From an uncultured bacterium (GTDB lineage Bacteria > Planctomycetota > UBA1135 > GCA-002686595), in NCBI GenBank assembly GCA_938083085.1, contig CALLKX010000003.1:1-64000 (forward strand): a stretch of DNA of 64,000 nucleotides, read 5' to 3'. A program made the position numbers and the translations under genes. The notes beneath the pieces are model-generated. The model was given only the letters and a program-made list of their open reading frames with translations, ran no database searches and had not been told where the DNA came from. This document shows positions 28,216 through 36,798 of this stretch, piece after piece. The number at the start of each line of letters is the position of its first letter. Within the stretch, counting starts at the first letter, position 1.

Positions 28216-29091
28216 TCAGTCGTCCTTCAGCTCGAGCGCCTTGCCGGCCTGGATGAGGTAGCCCCGCAGCTTCAGGCTCGCGTCGGCGATCTGACGCCGC
28301 TCCTCCATGTCGATCAGCGTGTAGGGCGATCCCTCGACCCCCCCCGTGGAGAACTCGCCGGCCACCGCTTCGATGGCCTTGCGGTAGGCGCGATCGATGC
28401 GCTCCGCGAGGAGAGCGTCCTCCGTGCGGACCGCGCCGGCGAAGTACTTGTACTGCTCGTAGCAGCCGATCCAGGCGTGGTGGATCACGAGCAGAGACTG
28501 GTTGCTCCACATCTCTTCCTCGCTGGAGACCATGCGTGTGGCGACGTCCATGCAGCGGCGCTGCATGCCGGCGAAGGTCTCTGGCGCGCTGAAGCGACCG
28601 CGCTCTCCGAGGACCTCCCGCAGCTCCCCGGCATCCTCCAGGAGCTGGCGCGCGTAGGGCATAGCGGCGCCCGTGCGCTTGCGCGCGAAGAGGAAGATCT
28701 CGATGCGGTGAAAGCCACGGAACTCCGGGTCGAACTCGCCTGCCGCGAACTCGGAGGAGCGTCCATCAATGGCGCGGTCAAGCTCGGGGAAGGCCGCGGC
28801 GAGCACCTGGATCTCCTCGTAGGGAGCGCGCGCCGCCGCGTAGGCGTGCCATGCGCCCTCGAGGGTCCCTGTGTCCAGGGCGACGATGAGCTCCTCGATG
28901 CGCAGGATCAGCTCATCGCAGCGCTCGATGGCCACCGAGACGCCGCTGGTGACAGGACTCGAGAATGGTTGGCGGACCACGGCGGCTGGCGTGGCGACCG
29001 GTTGGGAGTCCATCGTCGTGGACTGGCAGGCGGCGGCGAGGCCGATGAGGAGGACAGAGGAGGCTCGCTTCGTGGTGCTGCTGATATTCAT
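28216..29091 (-). CDS. EfeO/imelysin-like (M75) lipoprotein
   Basis: A 291-residue lipoprotein; the signal ends IGLAAAC with Cys22 as the anchor. The mature part is largely helical and contains GFHRIE (residues 126-131), the GxHxxE motif of imelysin/EfeO proteins, which bind a metal, probably iron. It follows a di-haem oxidoreductase gene on the same strand with a gap of about 150 bases; imelysin-like lipoproteins and such oxidoreductases are often neighbours in bacterial iron-uptake loci. The ATG at 29091 puts the lipobox at the right distance; the frame is open to 29175. Iron role is inferred from family and context. Confidence 0.75.
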   Translation of the reverse strand: MNISSTTKRASSVLLIGLAAACQSTTMDSQPVATPAAVVRQPFSSPVTSGVSVAIERCDELILRIEELIVALDTGTLEGAWHAYAAARAPYEEIQVLAAAFPELDRAIDGRSSEFAAGEFDPEFRGFHRIEIFLFARKRTGAAMPYARQLLEDAGELREVLGERGRFSAPETFAGMQRRCMDVATRMVSSEEEMWSNQSLLVIHHAWIGCYEQYKYFAGAVRTEDALLAERIDRAYRKAIEAVAGEFSTGGVEGSPYTLIDMEERRQIADASLKLRGYLIQAGKALELKDD

Positions 29092-29238
29092 CGCTGGTCG
29101 TGCGGCGAGTCCTCCGGCGTGGAGCCATCGCGGCAGTGCAGCTATCGGCGACCGCGCCGGAGCGCCTTTGGCCAATCCAGGAATCGGGCGGGAGTCTCCG
29201 ACCGCGTCACCCGGCGAGACGGTCCCGGCCTGAGAGCG

Positions 29239-30636
29239 TCAGGGGAGCAGGTCGCCCGCGGGGTCGAGCGGCGTGCGCAGGCGCTTCAGGAACGTCAGCA
29301 CCTCGACCTGCTGCACCGCAGGAAGAGCGGCAAATGCGTCCCTGGAACCCTGGGCCTCGCCGCCGTGCAGGAGGATCGCGTCGGTGAGAGTCGTCGCGCG
29401 GCCGTCGTGGAGGTACGGCGCGGTGTCTGCCACGCCCCAGAGGCGGGCCGTGGTGTAGAGCGCGTCGTCGGGGTTGCCGAACGTCTCAGCGAGACCGGGT
29501 CCCATGTCGTGCAGCTTCAGGTCGCTGAAGAGCGGGACCTGGAGACCTCCGCCGGGGGCGGGGTCAAACCCTGCGGTGGACTGGGTGAGGTCCACCCGCA
29601 GGAACTGGTTCAGCTGCGGCGCGGTCTCGACTTCGGGGAAGCGGAACGGCAGAGAGCGGCTGCGGGTGCTGAGTGAAGGGATGTGGCAGGCGGCGCAGCC
29701 GATGGCCTCGAAGACGTCGAGGCCCCGGTCAGCCTCCGGGGTCCAGTCACGGACCTCGGGGCGTTCGAGGGTGGCTCCGAAGACGTGCATGGCGGAGATC
29801 TCGCCGGCCAGCACCTCGTCCGAGACGCCGTCACCGTCGGCGTCCACGCCGCCGCCCACCAATTCCGAGGGCTCGATCCCGAAGTGGAAGCGCATCGCCT
29901 CCACGTCAAAGCCCCGGACGGTCTGGAACGAGCCCTTCCGACCGAAGGGCCGGACGACGAGGTCCTGACCGATCCCGTCGAGGAGGGAGTAGTCGAACGC
30001 CCCTGAGGCGCTGTCAAACCGGATGGAGCCGAAGGAGACGCCGTGGGTGACCAGCGGGATGTCGCTGTCGGGCGACGCGAACGCGGCGCGCGGTCCTTGC
30101 TGGAGCGCCGCGGTCATCTCCAGCGCGAGGAGCTCGAGGCCCCCGGAGCCGAAGAGAAAGGGAGGGTTGATGAAGCGCCCGTTGAAGCCGGCTATGCCCT
30201 GGCCGGCCGCGTCGATCACGTCGATCCGGCGCGGCTGGAAGATCACGTTGGTACTCGAGGGACCGACGCCACCGACGGCAAAGGTCGCCGGGATCGTCGC
30301 CGCGCTGCCGATACCGTGGCACTCGAGGCAGGACTGGGCGTCCAGCCCGTTCACCCGCAGGAAGGTGCCGTTCCCCTGAAGGGTCGGCCGCCCGCCCGGT
30401 GAGATGGGGTCCAGGGGATTCATCGCGCCGTCGCCATAGCCGTCCATCTGGTTGAACGGCGTGCAGAACACGCGCAGGCCCTCAGCGCGAATCTCATCCA
30501 CGGTCATGGCGCCGCTCTCGATGTCAGCCTGGAAGATCCGGTTGGTGCCGAGCGCGGGGCCGTCCGCCTGAGCGGAGGCGAACCCGCACAAGGCGGCCGT
30601 GAGGGCCAGGTTCCGTGCTATGGAGAGGGGCAGCAT
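29239..30636 (-). CDS. Di-haem oxidoreductase (DHOR/DUF1111 family)
   Basis: A 465-residue periplasmic c-type cytochrome with a signal peptide (ARNLALTAALCGFASAQ). Two haem sites are visible: CLECH (residues 103-107) and CAACH (about 330-334). The region around GGVDADGDGVSDEV looks like a calcium-binding Asp loop, and RLWGVADTAPYLHDGRA is characteristic of the family, related to MauG/di-haem peroxidases. Often annotated thiol oxidoreductase, although the real substrate is not well established. It is upstream of the EfeO-like gene and probably co-transcribed, suggesting a role in ferric/ferrous iron handling. ATG at 30636 chosen to start just before the signal peptide. Confidence 0.83.
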   Translation of the reverse strand: MLPLSIARNLALTAALCGFASAQADGPALGTNRIFQADIESGAMTVDEIRAEGLRVFCTPFNQMDGYGDGAMNPLDPISPGGRPTLQGNGTFLRVNGLDAQSCLECHGIGSAATIPATFAVGGVGPSSTNVIFQPRRIDVIDAAGQGIAGFNGRFINPPFLFGSGGLELLALEMTAALQQGPRAAFASPDSDIPLVTHGVSFGSIRFDSASGAFDYSLLDGIGQDLVVRPFGRKGSFQTVRGFDVEAMRFHFGIEPSELVGGGVDADGDGVSDEVLAGEISAMHVFGATLERPEVRDWTPEADRGLDVFEAIGCAACHIPSLSTRSRSLPFRFPEVETAPQLNQFLRVDLTQSTAGFDPAPGGGLQVPLFSDLKLHDMGPGLAETFGNPDDALYTTARLWGVADTAPYLHDGRATTLTDAILLHGGEAQGSRDAFAALPAVQQVEVLTFLKRLRTPLDPAGDLLP

Positions 30637-30807
30637 GCTTGGACGGGTCTCGGGGGGAATGAGTGGAGACCGGGGCGACCGCTCTTCGAGCCTACGCGTC
30701 TTGGCCAGATCCGGTTGGCAGGGTCGAGCCTCCGTCAGACCGAAATCCATGAACAGACATCAGACTGCGACATTCCTTTGCGCGGGGCGTTTCCTCACGA
30801 TGCCCTC

Positions 30808-31569
30808 ATGAGACCGAGACTCGATCTCCTGGCGCTGGCCGTGCTGGCTCTCCAGGCGCTGACGGCGTGCCTGGCGCCCAGTCCTGGGGAGGCGGTGGGG
30901 CCCAACCTAGGTGCGTTCACCCTCGTCCTCGTCAGCGAGGGAGAGGGGACCGGGGGGAGCGACCGCTTCGGGGCGCGAGGGGTATTCGAGCGGCACCGGG
31001 CCTTCCTCGAGCAGGAGGCCGAGGCCGGGCGGCTGCTGGTCTCAGGCCCCTTCGTGCAGGCTCGGAGCGCTCAGAGGGGGCTCCTGGTCTTTGATCTGGA
31101 AGACCCTGATGACGTGGCGCAAGTCCTTGCGGGTGACCCCGCCGTCTCGGCCGGCCTGCTCCGCCCTGAGTTCTATCCGCTTGTGACGTTGGGCTCGCTC
31201 CGCGACCTCCCGGGTATGGAGCAGCAGCGCGTGCGCGCGAGCGGCGGCGAGGGCGGAGATTCCCGCCGCTTCCTGGTCGTGATGGTCGAGGATGGACAGT
31301 CGGCGATCGAGGCCCTTCAGCACCCTTCGATCGCGCCCACCATCCTCGTGCTTGGCCAGCTCGGTGAACCGAGCCCCGGGGGGCTCTTCGCGATCCTTGA
31401 TCTTGAGAGCGCGGGCGAGCTCTCCGCCCGGCGCCGCATCGCGGGGCCCGTCGCGCAAACCGGCCGTGGGGCTTGGCGGGTGTGGGAGTGGTTCTCTACG
31501 CCCGCGCTCGAGGGGTTCGCCTTCGGGGGCGTGGCGCCTCAGCCGCCGAGCAGCTCGGCGTCGAAGTAG
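30808..31569 (+). CDS. Lipoprotein with two YCII-like domains
   Basis: A 253-residue protein whose signal ends LQALTAC, giving a lipid anchor at about Cys21. The first half has the YCII plan: FTLVLV strand, then [42 protein letters not shown]. The second half ([10 protein letters not shown] onward) looks like a weaker repeat of the same fold. YCII-like domains are ferredoxin-like and of unknown reaction, with a His/Asp pair proposed as catalytic; here His in ERHRAFL and Asp in AGDPA are kept. Its last 31 bases overlap the end of fabI on the other strand. Confidence 0.65.
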   Translation: MRPRLDLLALAVLALQALTACLAPSPGEAVGPNLGAFTLVLVSEGEGTGGSDRFGARGVFERHRAFLEQEAEAGRLLVSGPFVQARSAQRGLLVFDLEDPDDVAQVLAGDPAVSAGLLRPEFYPLVTLGSLRDLPGMEQQRVRASGGEGGDSRRFLVVMVEDGQSAIEALQHPSIAPTILVLGQLGEPSPGGLFAILDLESAGELSARRRIAGPVAQTGRGAWRVWEWFSTPALEGFAFGGVAPQPPSSSASK

Positions 31570-32348
31570 TTGCTGCCCATGCCGGCGTCGACCACGAGGC
31601 CCTGACCGTTCAGCCCGCTGGAGCGCGGCGAGAGGAGGAACAGGGTCGTCGCCGCCACCTCCTCGGTCTTCAGGCCCTCCTTGCGGAGCGTGGCCTTCTC
31701 GGCGTGCATCCAGGAGTCCACGTAACCGGGGATCCCTGCCGACGAGCTCGTCTTCAAGAGACCGGCGCGGACCGCGTTGAAGCGGACCTTGCTGAAGGCA
31801 CTGAAGGACTTGGCGAGGAAGACCACGGCTGAATCCAGCGCCGCCTTGATCGGGGCCATGTACCCGTAGTTCTCGGCCGCCATGGTGGTGCTCGAGATGG
31901 AGATGGTCACCACCGAGGCGTCTCGGTCGAAGAGGTCCTTCAGGGCATTGGAGAGCGCCACGAGGGAAAACGCAGACACACGAGTGGCCTCCAGGAAGTC
32001 CGTCTCATTCGTCTCGTGGAAGGGCTTCCACCCGTCCGAGTAGTTGGCGAAGGCGATGGAGTGCACGAGGCCATGGATGGTCTTGCCTGTCTCCGCGAGG
32101 GCCGCGCGGAGCCCCTCGATGTCGCCAGCTTCTCGCACGTCGCAGGTCAGGACCCGCCGCTCGCCGGTGAGCTTGGCGAGCTCATCTCGCCGCGCCTCGG
32201 TGCGGACCACGAGGATCACCTCGGCGCCGACCTCCTCCAGCTGGCGCGTCACGTGCCAGGCGACGCTCTTGCGGTTCTTGAGCCCGGTGACCACGACGGT
32301 CTTGCCGGCAAGGTCAGTCCAGTCGCCCGGGGCTGCGTCGGCGCCCAT
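31539..32348 (-). CDS. fabI: FabI, enoyl-[ACP] reductase
   Basis: A 269-residue short-chain-dehydrogenase-like enoyl reductase. [12 protein letters not shown] matches the FabI nucleotide-binding start (GxxxxxSxA), [10 protein letters not shown] the NADH region, and Tyr161 plus Lys168 in YGYMAPIK the catalytic Tyr-x6-Lys. It reduces trans-2-enoyl-ACP in the last step of each fatty-acid elongation cycle. Its ATG shares one base with the stop of the FabZ-like gene (TGATG), so it is the last gene of a coupled fabG-fabZ-fabI unit. It converges with the YCII lipoprotein and overlaps it by 31 bases. Confidence 0.86.
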   Translation of the reverse strand: MGADAAPGDWTDLAGKTVVVTGLKNRKSVAWHVTRQLEEVGAEVILVVRTEARRDELAKLTGERRVLTCDVREAGDIEGLRAALAETGKTIHGLVHSIAFANYSDGWKPFHETNETDFLEATRVSAFSLVALSNALKDLFDRDASVVTISISSTTMAAENYGYMAPIKAALDSAVVFLAKSFSAFSKVRFNAVRAGLLKTSSSAGIPGYVDSWMHAEKATLRKEGLKTEEVAATTLFLLSPRSSGLNGQGLVVDAGMGSNYFDAELLGG

Positions 32349-32824
32349 CAGCCTTCCTCGGCGGGAGCCACCGCGAGCACGCACTGCAGGCGCAGCACGG
32401 CCTTCCCGTCGCTCGTCACCTTGGCGGTCACATAGCGGGCGTTGGACAGGCGCTCCGTGAGCTTGATCTCGGCCCGGAGCTTCTCACCGGGGCGCACGAT
32501 CTTGCGGAAGCGCGCGTCGACGATACGGGTCAGGACGGGGACGCCGACGGAGTCCTGGTCCTCCTGGCTCGTCGCGTAGATGAGGATCGCGCCGCTCTGG
32601 AAGCAGAACTCGGAGATCAGGACGCCGGGGAGCACCGGCTGGCCAGGGAAGTGCCCCTCGAACGCCGGCAGGTCCTCAGGGACGTCCCACTCGGTGACGA
32701 GGGTGTCGCCGTCGTGCTCGACCACTCGCGTGACGAAGAGGAACGGGGGGCGGTGGGGGAGGAAGTCGGTCAGGGGCCGGTCGAGGACCGAGCCGCTTGT
32801 GGGGTTCGAATGGGACTCGCTCAT
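32348..32824 (-). CDS. FabZ-like 3-hydroxyacyl-[ACP] dehydratase
   Basis: A 158-residue single hotdog domain. PHRPPFLFV and [12 protein letters not shown] (His about 58) are signature segments of Fab[11 protein letters not shown] carries the partner acidic residue on the long helix. It should dehydrate 3-hydroxyacyl-ACP to the enoyl-ACP used by the next gene product, FabI. Slightly longer N-terminus than FabZ of E. coli. Middle gene of the fabG-fabZ-fabI unit; the gap to fabG is about ten bases. FabA-type isomerase activity cannot be excluded from sequence. Confidence 0.82.
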   Translation of the reverse strand: MSESHSNPTSGSVLDRPLTDFLPHRPPFLFVTRVVEHDGDTLVTEWDVPEDLPAFEGHFPGQPVLPGVLISEFCFQSGAILIYATSQEDQDSVGVPVLTRIVDARFRKIVRPGEKLRAEIKLTERLSNARYVTAKVTSDGKAVLRLQCVLAVAPAEEG

Positions 32825-32834
32825 GGTGCTGGTC

Positions 32835-33566
32835 TCAGAGGCCGCCCGTCACGTCGAGGGTGGCGCCGGTGATGTAGCTCGCCTCGTCCGAGGCGAGGAA
32901 GGTCACGGCGGAGGCGACCTCGGCCGTGGTGCCGAAGCGGCGGGCGGGGACGGACTTCTTGTAGGACTTGACCAGCTCGTCGGGGAGGTCGTCCAGCAGG
33001 TCGGTGGCGATGAAGCCAGGCGAGACGCAGTTGACCGTGATCCCGCGCTTGGCGACCTCCTTGCAGAGGGAACGCATGAGGCCGACCTGGCCGGCCTTGG
33101 AGGCGGAGTAGTTCCCCTGGCCCTCGAAGCCAAAGCGGCCGGCGGGGGACGTGGTGAAGATGATTCGGCCGTGGCGCTGGCGCATCATGTTCTGGACCGC
33201 GAACTTGGACATGGTGTACGAGCCCGTGAGGTTCGTCCCGATGACCGCGTTCCAGTCGCCGGGTGACATCATCGCGAGGACCGCATCGCGGCGGATCCCC
33301 GAGTTGGCCACGAGGACGTCGATGGGGGTCTCACCGAGGCTCTCCCAGAAGGCCTCGGTGGCGTCGTGGTCGGAGACGTCGAACTTGGCGAGGTGCACCC
33401 GCTCGCCCGCCTCACCGGCCTCCTCCACGAGGGACTCAGCCGCGGCGTCGTTGCCCCGATAGGTGGCATGGCAGATCGCGCCCTCGCGCAGGAAGGCGAG
33501 GGCGATGGCCCGGCCGATGCCTCGGGTGCCGCCTGTGACGACGACGTGCTTGTCCTTGAATCTCAT
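32835..33566 (-). CDS. fabG: FabG, 3-oxoacyl-[ACP] reductase
   Basis: A 243-residue classical SDR: TGGTRGIGRA (residues 11-20) binds NADPH, VANSG is the NNAG-type motif, and the catalytic set is Ser140, Tyr153 and Lys157 (YSASK). C-terminal PARRFGTTAEVASAVTFLAS and DVTGG are typical of FabG. It reduces 3-oxoacyl-ACP to 3-hydroxyacyl-ACP. First gene of the unit; the ATG at 33566 was chosen, although the frame is open upstream to 33863, because the classical FabG N-terminus starts here. No beta-ketoacyl synthase, FabD or ACP gene lies in this cluster. Confidence 0.86.
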   Translation of the reverse strand: MRFKDKHVVVTGGTRGIGRAIALAFLREGAICHATYRGNDAAAESLVEEAGEAGERVHLAKFDVSDHDATEAFWESLGETPIDVLVANSGIRRDAVLAMMSPGDWNAVIGTNLTGSYTMSKFAVQNMMRQRHGRIIFTTSPAGRFGFEGQGNYSASKAGQVGLMRSLCKEVAKRGITVNCVSPGFIATDLLDDLPDELVKSYKKSVPARRFGTTAEVASAVTFLASDEASYITGATLDVTGGL

Positions 33567-33785
33567 TCGTGCTGCTCGGAAGTGCTGGGGTTGTGCGGCC
33601 CCCATTCTCTTCGCGAGGCATGTCTCGGTCGAGGCGTGGTTCCGATGAGTTGCCGTCTTTTTTGGCTTCGTGCGAATGGCGCGCCCCGGGGGAGCCCGAT
33701 TTGCAGGGAGGAGCGGAGCGGAACCCCCTCGTGGGCCAGCGTTGGCCCTCAGCCCCGGATCCGCCTCGACCACGCTCGTCTGACC

Positions 33786-34136
33786 ATGCCCACGGACCAT
33801 CACCCCACGGACCACCACCCTACGGGCCAGCACCCAACGGGCCCTCACCCCATGGATCAACACCGCACCGACCCCAAGCAGCGCATGCGGCTGGTCTACA
33901 CCGGGGAGGTGGGGCAGCCGGGGGACGCTGCGCTAGAGAGGACCGACGAGGAGCGCCGGGCCGCCCAGCGGCGGGTCATCCAGGTGGCCCTGGGAGCCCT
34001 GGGGCTGGGCGTGCTCCTTGTCTACCTCATGTCCCTGGGTGGAAGCGCCGCCGACAGGGCGGGCCCCAGGTCGAAACGTGGCCCGGTCTTCGGCTATGTG
34101 CTGGACGAGGCACGTGGACCCGGCGTGACCCGCTGA
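33786..34136 (+). CDS. Small membrane protein with His-rich pentapeptide repeat
   Basis: A 116-residue protein. The first ~30 residues are degenerate pentads of the HHPTD/HHPTG/QHPTG/PHPMD type, then a charged stretch, one strong membrane helix (about residues 67-87, VALGALGLGVLLVYLMSL) and a basic tail. The His density suggests metal binding, but that is a guess; no family recognised. The repeats are a 15-bp DNA tandem, so the protein may start downstream instead (Met at PHPMD or at RMRLVY) with the repeat untranslated. It diverges from fabG. Confidence 0.45.
   Translation: MPTDHHPTDHHPTGQHPTGPHPMDQHRTDPKQRMRLVYTGEVGQPGDAALERTDEERRAAQRRVIQVALGALGLGVLLVYLMSLGGSAADRAGPRSKRGPVFGYVLDEARGPGVTR
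33792..33872 (+). repeat. Degenerate 15-bp tandem repeat in His-rich N-terminus
   Basis: About five imperfect 15-bp units of the type CACCCCACGGACCAC, in frame with the small membrane protein and encoding xHPTx pentads. Confidence 0.75.
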
Positions 34137-34500
34137 GGGGCCTGGTCTCGCCGCCCGACCCCGCGCCTGTCCGCGCGCCGGCCTGCCAGCGAGCCAGGCC
34201 TGTCGCCAGCGGGTCGCTCGGCTCCTGAGCCGGTGAGCCAGCGAGCCCGTGAGCCAGAGAGCCCGTGAGCCCGTGAGCCCGTGAGCCCCTGGGGCGGAGG
34301 CTCACGGCCGAGCGAGCCGGCCAGCTGCGGTTGAGCACGAGGCCGCCCGCTCGGCCGTCATCGTCCCGAGGAGCACCCCTTCACATTGGCACCCTTCCAC
34401 ATCGGCCCCACGTCCCTGTCCGCCCTCTTCTCCACGCCGGGGCCCGTCTCCGCATGGGCGCGGTTGAATCGGACCGCGCGGGTCGTCACCCTCTTTGACC
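34137..34500. other. Intergenic region with 9-10-bp repeats
   Basis: About 360 bases between the His-rich protein and the SerB-like gene, both on the plus strand. The stretch 34226-34290 consists of repeated GTGAGCCC/GCGAGCCC units. No open frame with protein character was found. The promoter for the serB-aminotransferase pair should be between 34380 and 34500 but is not recognisable. Confidence 0.45.
34226..34290. repeat. Tandem array of GTGAGCC-type units
   Basis: Six to seven imperfect 9-10-bp copies (GTGAGCCAG, GCGAGCCC, GTGAGCCC). The unit is not a multiple of three throughout and lies outside any gene. Confidence 0.75.
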
Positions 34501-35235
34501 ATGGCACGGATCGTCCACGGGCCGCCCTTCGCGGCGGTCGTCTTTGACTGCGACTCCACGCTCTCCAGCATCGAGGGCATCGAGGAGCTCACCGCGGAGC
34601 ACCCAGAGATCTCGGCGCTGACCGCCGAGGCCATGGCGGGACGCGTGCCGCTCGAGGAGGTCTATGGCAGACGGCTCGAACTGGCGGGCCCCCTCGCCGC
34701 GGACATGGAGCGCATCGCGCGGCGCTACGAGGCGACCGCCATCGCGGGAGCGGCGGAGCTGATCGCTGCGCTGCACCACCTCGGCAAGCGCGTGGAGATC
34801 GTCTCCGGTGGGCTGCTCCCCGCGGTGCGTCCCTTCGGGGTCCAGCTCGGCGTTCCTGCCGCAGGGATCCATGCGGTGGACGTGGAGTTCGACACCAGCG
34901 GCGCGTACGTCGACTACGACCGGGGGTCCCCGCTGGCCCGGGCGGGCGGAAAGCGTGAGCTGCTCGCGGAGCGGTTCCCTGCCGGCGACGTCGTGCTGGT
35001 GGGGGACGGCGCCACCGACCTCGAGGCCAAGGACGCGTGCGCGCGCTTCATCGCGTTCACGGCCGTGGAACGCCGCCCCGACGTGGTCGAGGGCGCGGAC
35101 GTCGAGGTGAGCCAGGCCGACCACGCGGCCCTGCTACCGCACCTCGTCTCCGCCGAGGAGGTCGAGGTCCTGCGGGCTGCGCCTGGCGGTCGCTTTGAAG
35201 GACTGCTGGCGCGCCTCGAGGGAGAGCAGCCGTGA
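34501..35235 (+). CDS. SerB-like phosphoserine phosphatase (HAD family)
   Basis: A 244-residue HAD phosphatase. FDCDSTLSSIEGI (about residues 16-28) is motif I with the Asp nucleophile, followed by GIEELTAE as in SerB; IVSGGLLPAV is motif II and VLVGDGATDLEAKDA motif IV. It most likely removes phosphate from O-phosphoserine, the last step of serine synthesis. The four-base overlap with a class V aminotransferase gene, which could be the phosphoserine transaminase step, supports this. ATG at 34501 preferred over a TTG two codons earlier. No serA in the window. Confidence 0.78.
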   Translation: MARIVHGPPFAAVVFDCDSTLSSIEGIEELTAEHPEISALTAEAMAGRVPLEEVYGRRLELAGPLAADMERIARRYEATAIAGAAELIAALHHLGKRVEIVSGGLLPAVRPFGVQLGVPAAGIHAVDVEFDTSGAYVDYDRGSPLARAGGKRELLAERFPAGDVVLVGDGATDLEAKDACARFIAFTAVERRPDVVEGADVEVSQADHAALLPHLVSAEEVEVLRAAPGGRFEGLLARLEGEQP

Positions 35236-36356
35236 GGGCCGAGCTCTGGATCCCGGGTCCGACCGAGGTCCGCGAGGACATCCTCGCGGCCATGGCGGAG
35301 CCCATGATCGGCCACCGCTCGGCGGAGATGCGGGAGCTGATCCACGCCCTCGACCCGCACCTTGAGGCGCTCTTCGGCGCGTCGGCTCCCTCACACCGCG
35401 TGGCGGTGCACTCTTGCACGGCGACGGGGCTCATGGAGATGGCCCTGCGGGCCACGGGGCGGCGCGTCCTCTGCCTGGTGAACGGAGCCTTCTCGAAGCG
35501 CTTCGCGACCATCGCCGAGGCGCTCGGGAAGGAGGTGGTCCGGATCGAATCCGCGGCCGGGGCCCGGCCGGATCTGGCCGCCGCGCGGCAGCGGCTCTCG
35601 AACGAGGCCTTCGACGCGGTCACGGTCTGCCTCAGTGAGACCTCCACCGGGGTCGCCGTGAGCCCCGCTGAGATCTCCCTCGCGCTGGGGGAGCGCGGAA
35701 GCGCCATGCTCCTCGTGGACGCCGTCACGTACCTCGGCGCGGCCCCCATCAACGCGTCGACCAACGGGCTCGACTTCGTGCTGGCGGGGACCCAGAAGGC
35801 CCTGGCGCTACCACCAGGGCTGGGGCTCTACGCCGTCAGCGCGGCGATGCTCAGCGGGGCCGCGGCCGCCCGCGACCGGGGCTTCTTCCTGGACCTGATC
35901 CGGATCACCGAGGCTCACGCGGACGGTCGCCCGCCGATGACCCCCACCATCTCCCTCCATCGCGCGCTCCTGCGGCAGCTCGAGGACATCTCGACCGGAG
36001 AGGTGGAGCTGGGGCTGACGGACGAGGACCCGGCGGACCTCGGGGGGCTCGACGGGTGGCAGCGACGCTACCGGCGGCACGCCCGGATGCGCGACATGAC
36101 CGGTGGGTTCCTCGCTGCGCGCGGCCTCGCGCCGCTCGGGGGTGGACCCGCGTCGCCCTCGGTGACGTGCGCGGCGGTGGGAGGACGCGACGTCCCGGCC
36201 CTGCTCCGGGGAATGCTGGACCGTGGCTTCCAGCTGGCGTCAGGCTACGGCGACCTCCGGGACTCGACGATTCGGATCGGACACATGGGGGACCACGGGC
36301 TGGGGGCGCTCGCGGGCCTGCTCGCCGCCCTTGGCGCGGAGCTGGACGCGGATTGA
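35232..36356 (+). CDS. Class V aminotransferase (SerC/alanine-glyoxylate type)
   Basis: A 374-residue fold-type I PLP enzyme. The N-terminus, WIPGPTEVREDILAAM, and GHRSAEM are typical of the alanine-glyoxylate/phosphoserine aminotransferase group; SETSTGVAVSP and LVDAVTYLGAAP hold the PLP Asp, and AGTQKALALPPG holds the Schiff-base Lys. Start is a GTG overlapping the upstream stop (GTGA). Its pairing with a SerB-like phosphatase suggests it supplies phosphoserine from 3-phosphohydroxypyruvate, as SerC-type class V enzymes do in some bacteria and archaea; an alanine- or serine-glyoxylate role is the alternative. It ends 60 bases before the tRNA-Sec gene. Confidence 0.75.
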   Translation: MRAELWIPGPTEVREDILAAMAEPMIGHRSAEMRELIHALDPHLEALFGASAPSHRVAVHSCTATGLMEMALRATGRRVLCLVNGAFSKRFATIAEALGKEVVRIESAAGARPDLAAARQRLSNEAFDAVTVCLSETSTGVAVSPAEISLALGERGSAMLLVDAVTYLGAAPINASTNGLDFVLAGTQKALALPPGLGLYAVSAAMLSGAAAARDRGFFLDLIRITEAHADGRPPMTPTISLHRALLRQLEDISTGEVELGLTDEDPADLGGLDGWQRRYRRHARMRDMTGGFLAARGLAPLGGGPASPSVTCAAVGGRDVPALLRGMLDRGFQLASGYGDLRDSTIRIGHMGDHGLGALAGLLAALGAELDAD

Positions 36357-36416
36357 GCGCGCGGGGCGCAGTTCTTCCGGCAGGGCGCGGGGCGGTTTGC
36401 TAGAACATCGCCGGAC

Positions 36417-36516
36417 GGGAGTGGATCGGTGCTGGTGTGCCGCCCGGTCTTCAAAGCCGGTTAGGGCCTCGTGAACAGCGTGGGCCGGTGGGTTCGATTC
36501 CCATGCACTCCCGCCA
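36417..36516 (+). tRNA. selC: tRNA-Sec (anticodon TCA), CCA encoded
   Basis: A 100-base tRNA. Acceptor 36417-36423 pairs with 36506-36512 (an eighth pair would be G-G); D-stem of six pairs 36427-36432/36437-36442 with a four-base TGGT loop; anticodon stem 36444-36448/36456-36460 with loop CTTCAAA and anticodon TCA at 36451-36453; long variable arm 36461-36487; T-arm 36488-36504 with loop TTCGATT; discriminator G and an encoded CCA to 36516. The long D-stem, extra arm and UCA anticodon are the hallmarks of selenocysteine tRNA. The organism therefore should read some UGA codons as selenocysteine, given selA, selB and selD elsewhere. Confidence 0.93.
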
Positions 36517-36798
36517 TCTAATTTCACTGCCCTCTCGCTGCTCTGATACCTGGCTAGCCCCTTCGATGGGGTGAACCGCTCCGGTGTCACGTAGGAGGAG
36601 GTCAGAGCCCACCGGGCCCCGGTCATGTCTCTCGCCGCATGGGGCGGGGCTCCTGGGGCGAGCGTGGGGCGCTGGCCTGAGGCCGCGGCCGGGTCCCTGT
36701 CCGGCGGTCTTGATCGGTCCCTTCCGATGGCGCCAGCGGGCACGTCGCGGCCCCCGGGCTCATCCATTCTTGCTCGCCAAACCCTCTCCTGCCACCCG

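Noticed and set aside
31539..31569. Frameshift or fusion between the YCII lipoprotein and fabI
   Set aside because: The 31-base overlap is between convergent genes, both complete; ordinary tail-to-tail overlap.
36391..36416. Promoter of the tRNA-Sec gene (TTTGCTAGAAC region)
   Set aside because: TAGAAC is a weak -10 candidate and no -35 could be placed; not strong enough to list.
36625..36798. Longer N-terminus for the alpha/beta-hydrolase after the tRNA
   Set aside because: The extra residues are Gly/Pro/Ser-rich and not typical of the family; the ATG at 36799 is better.
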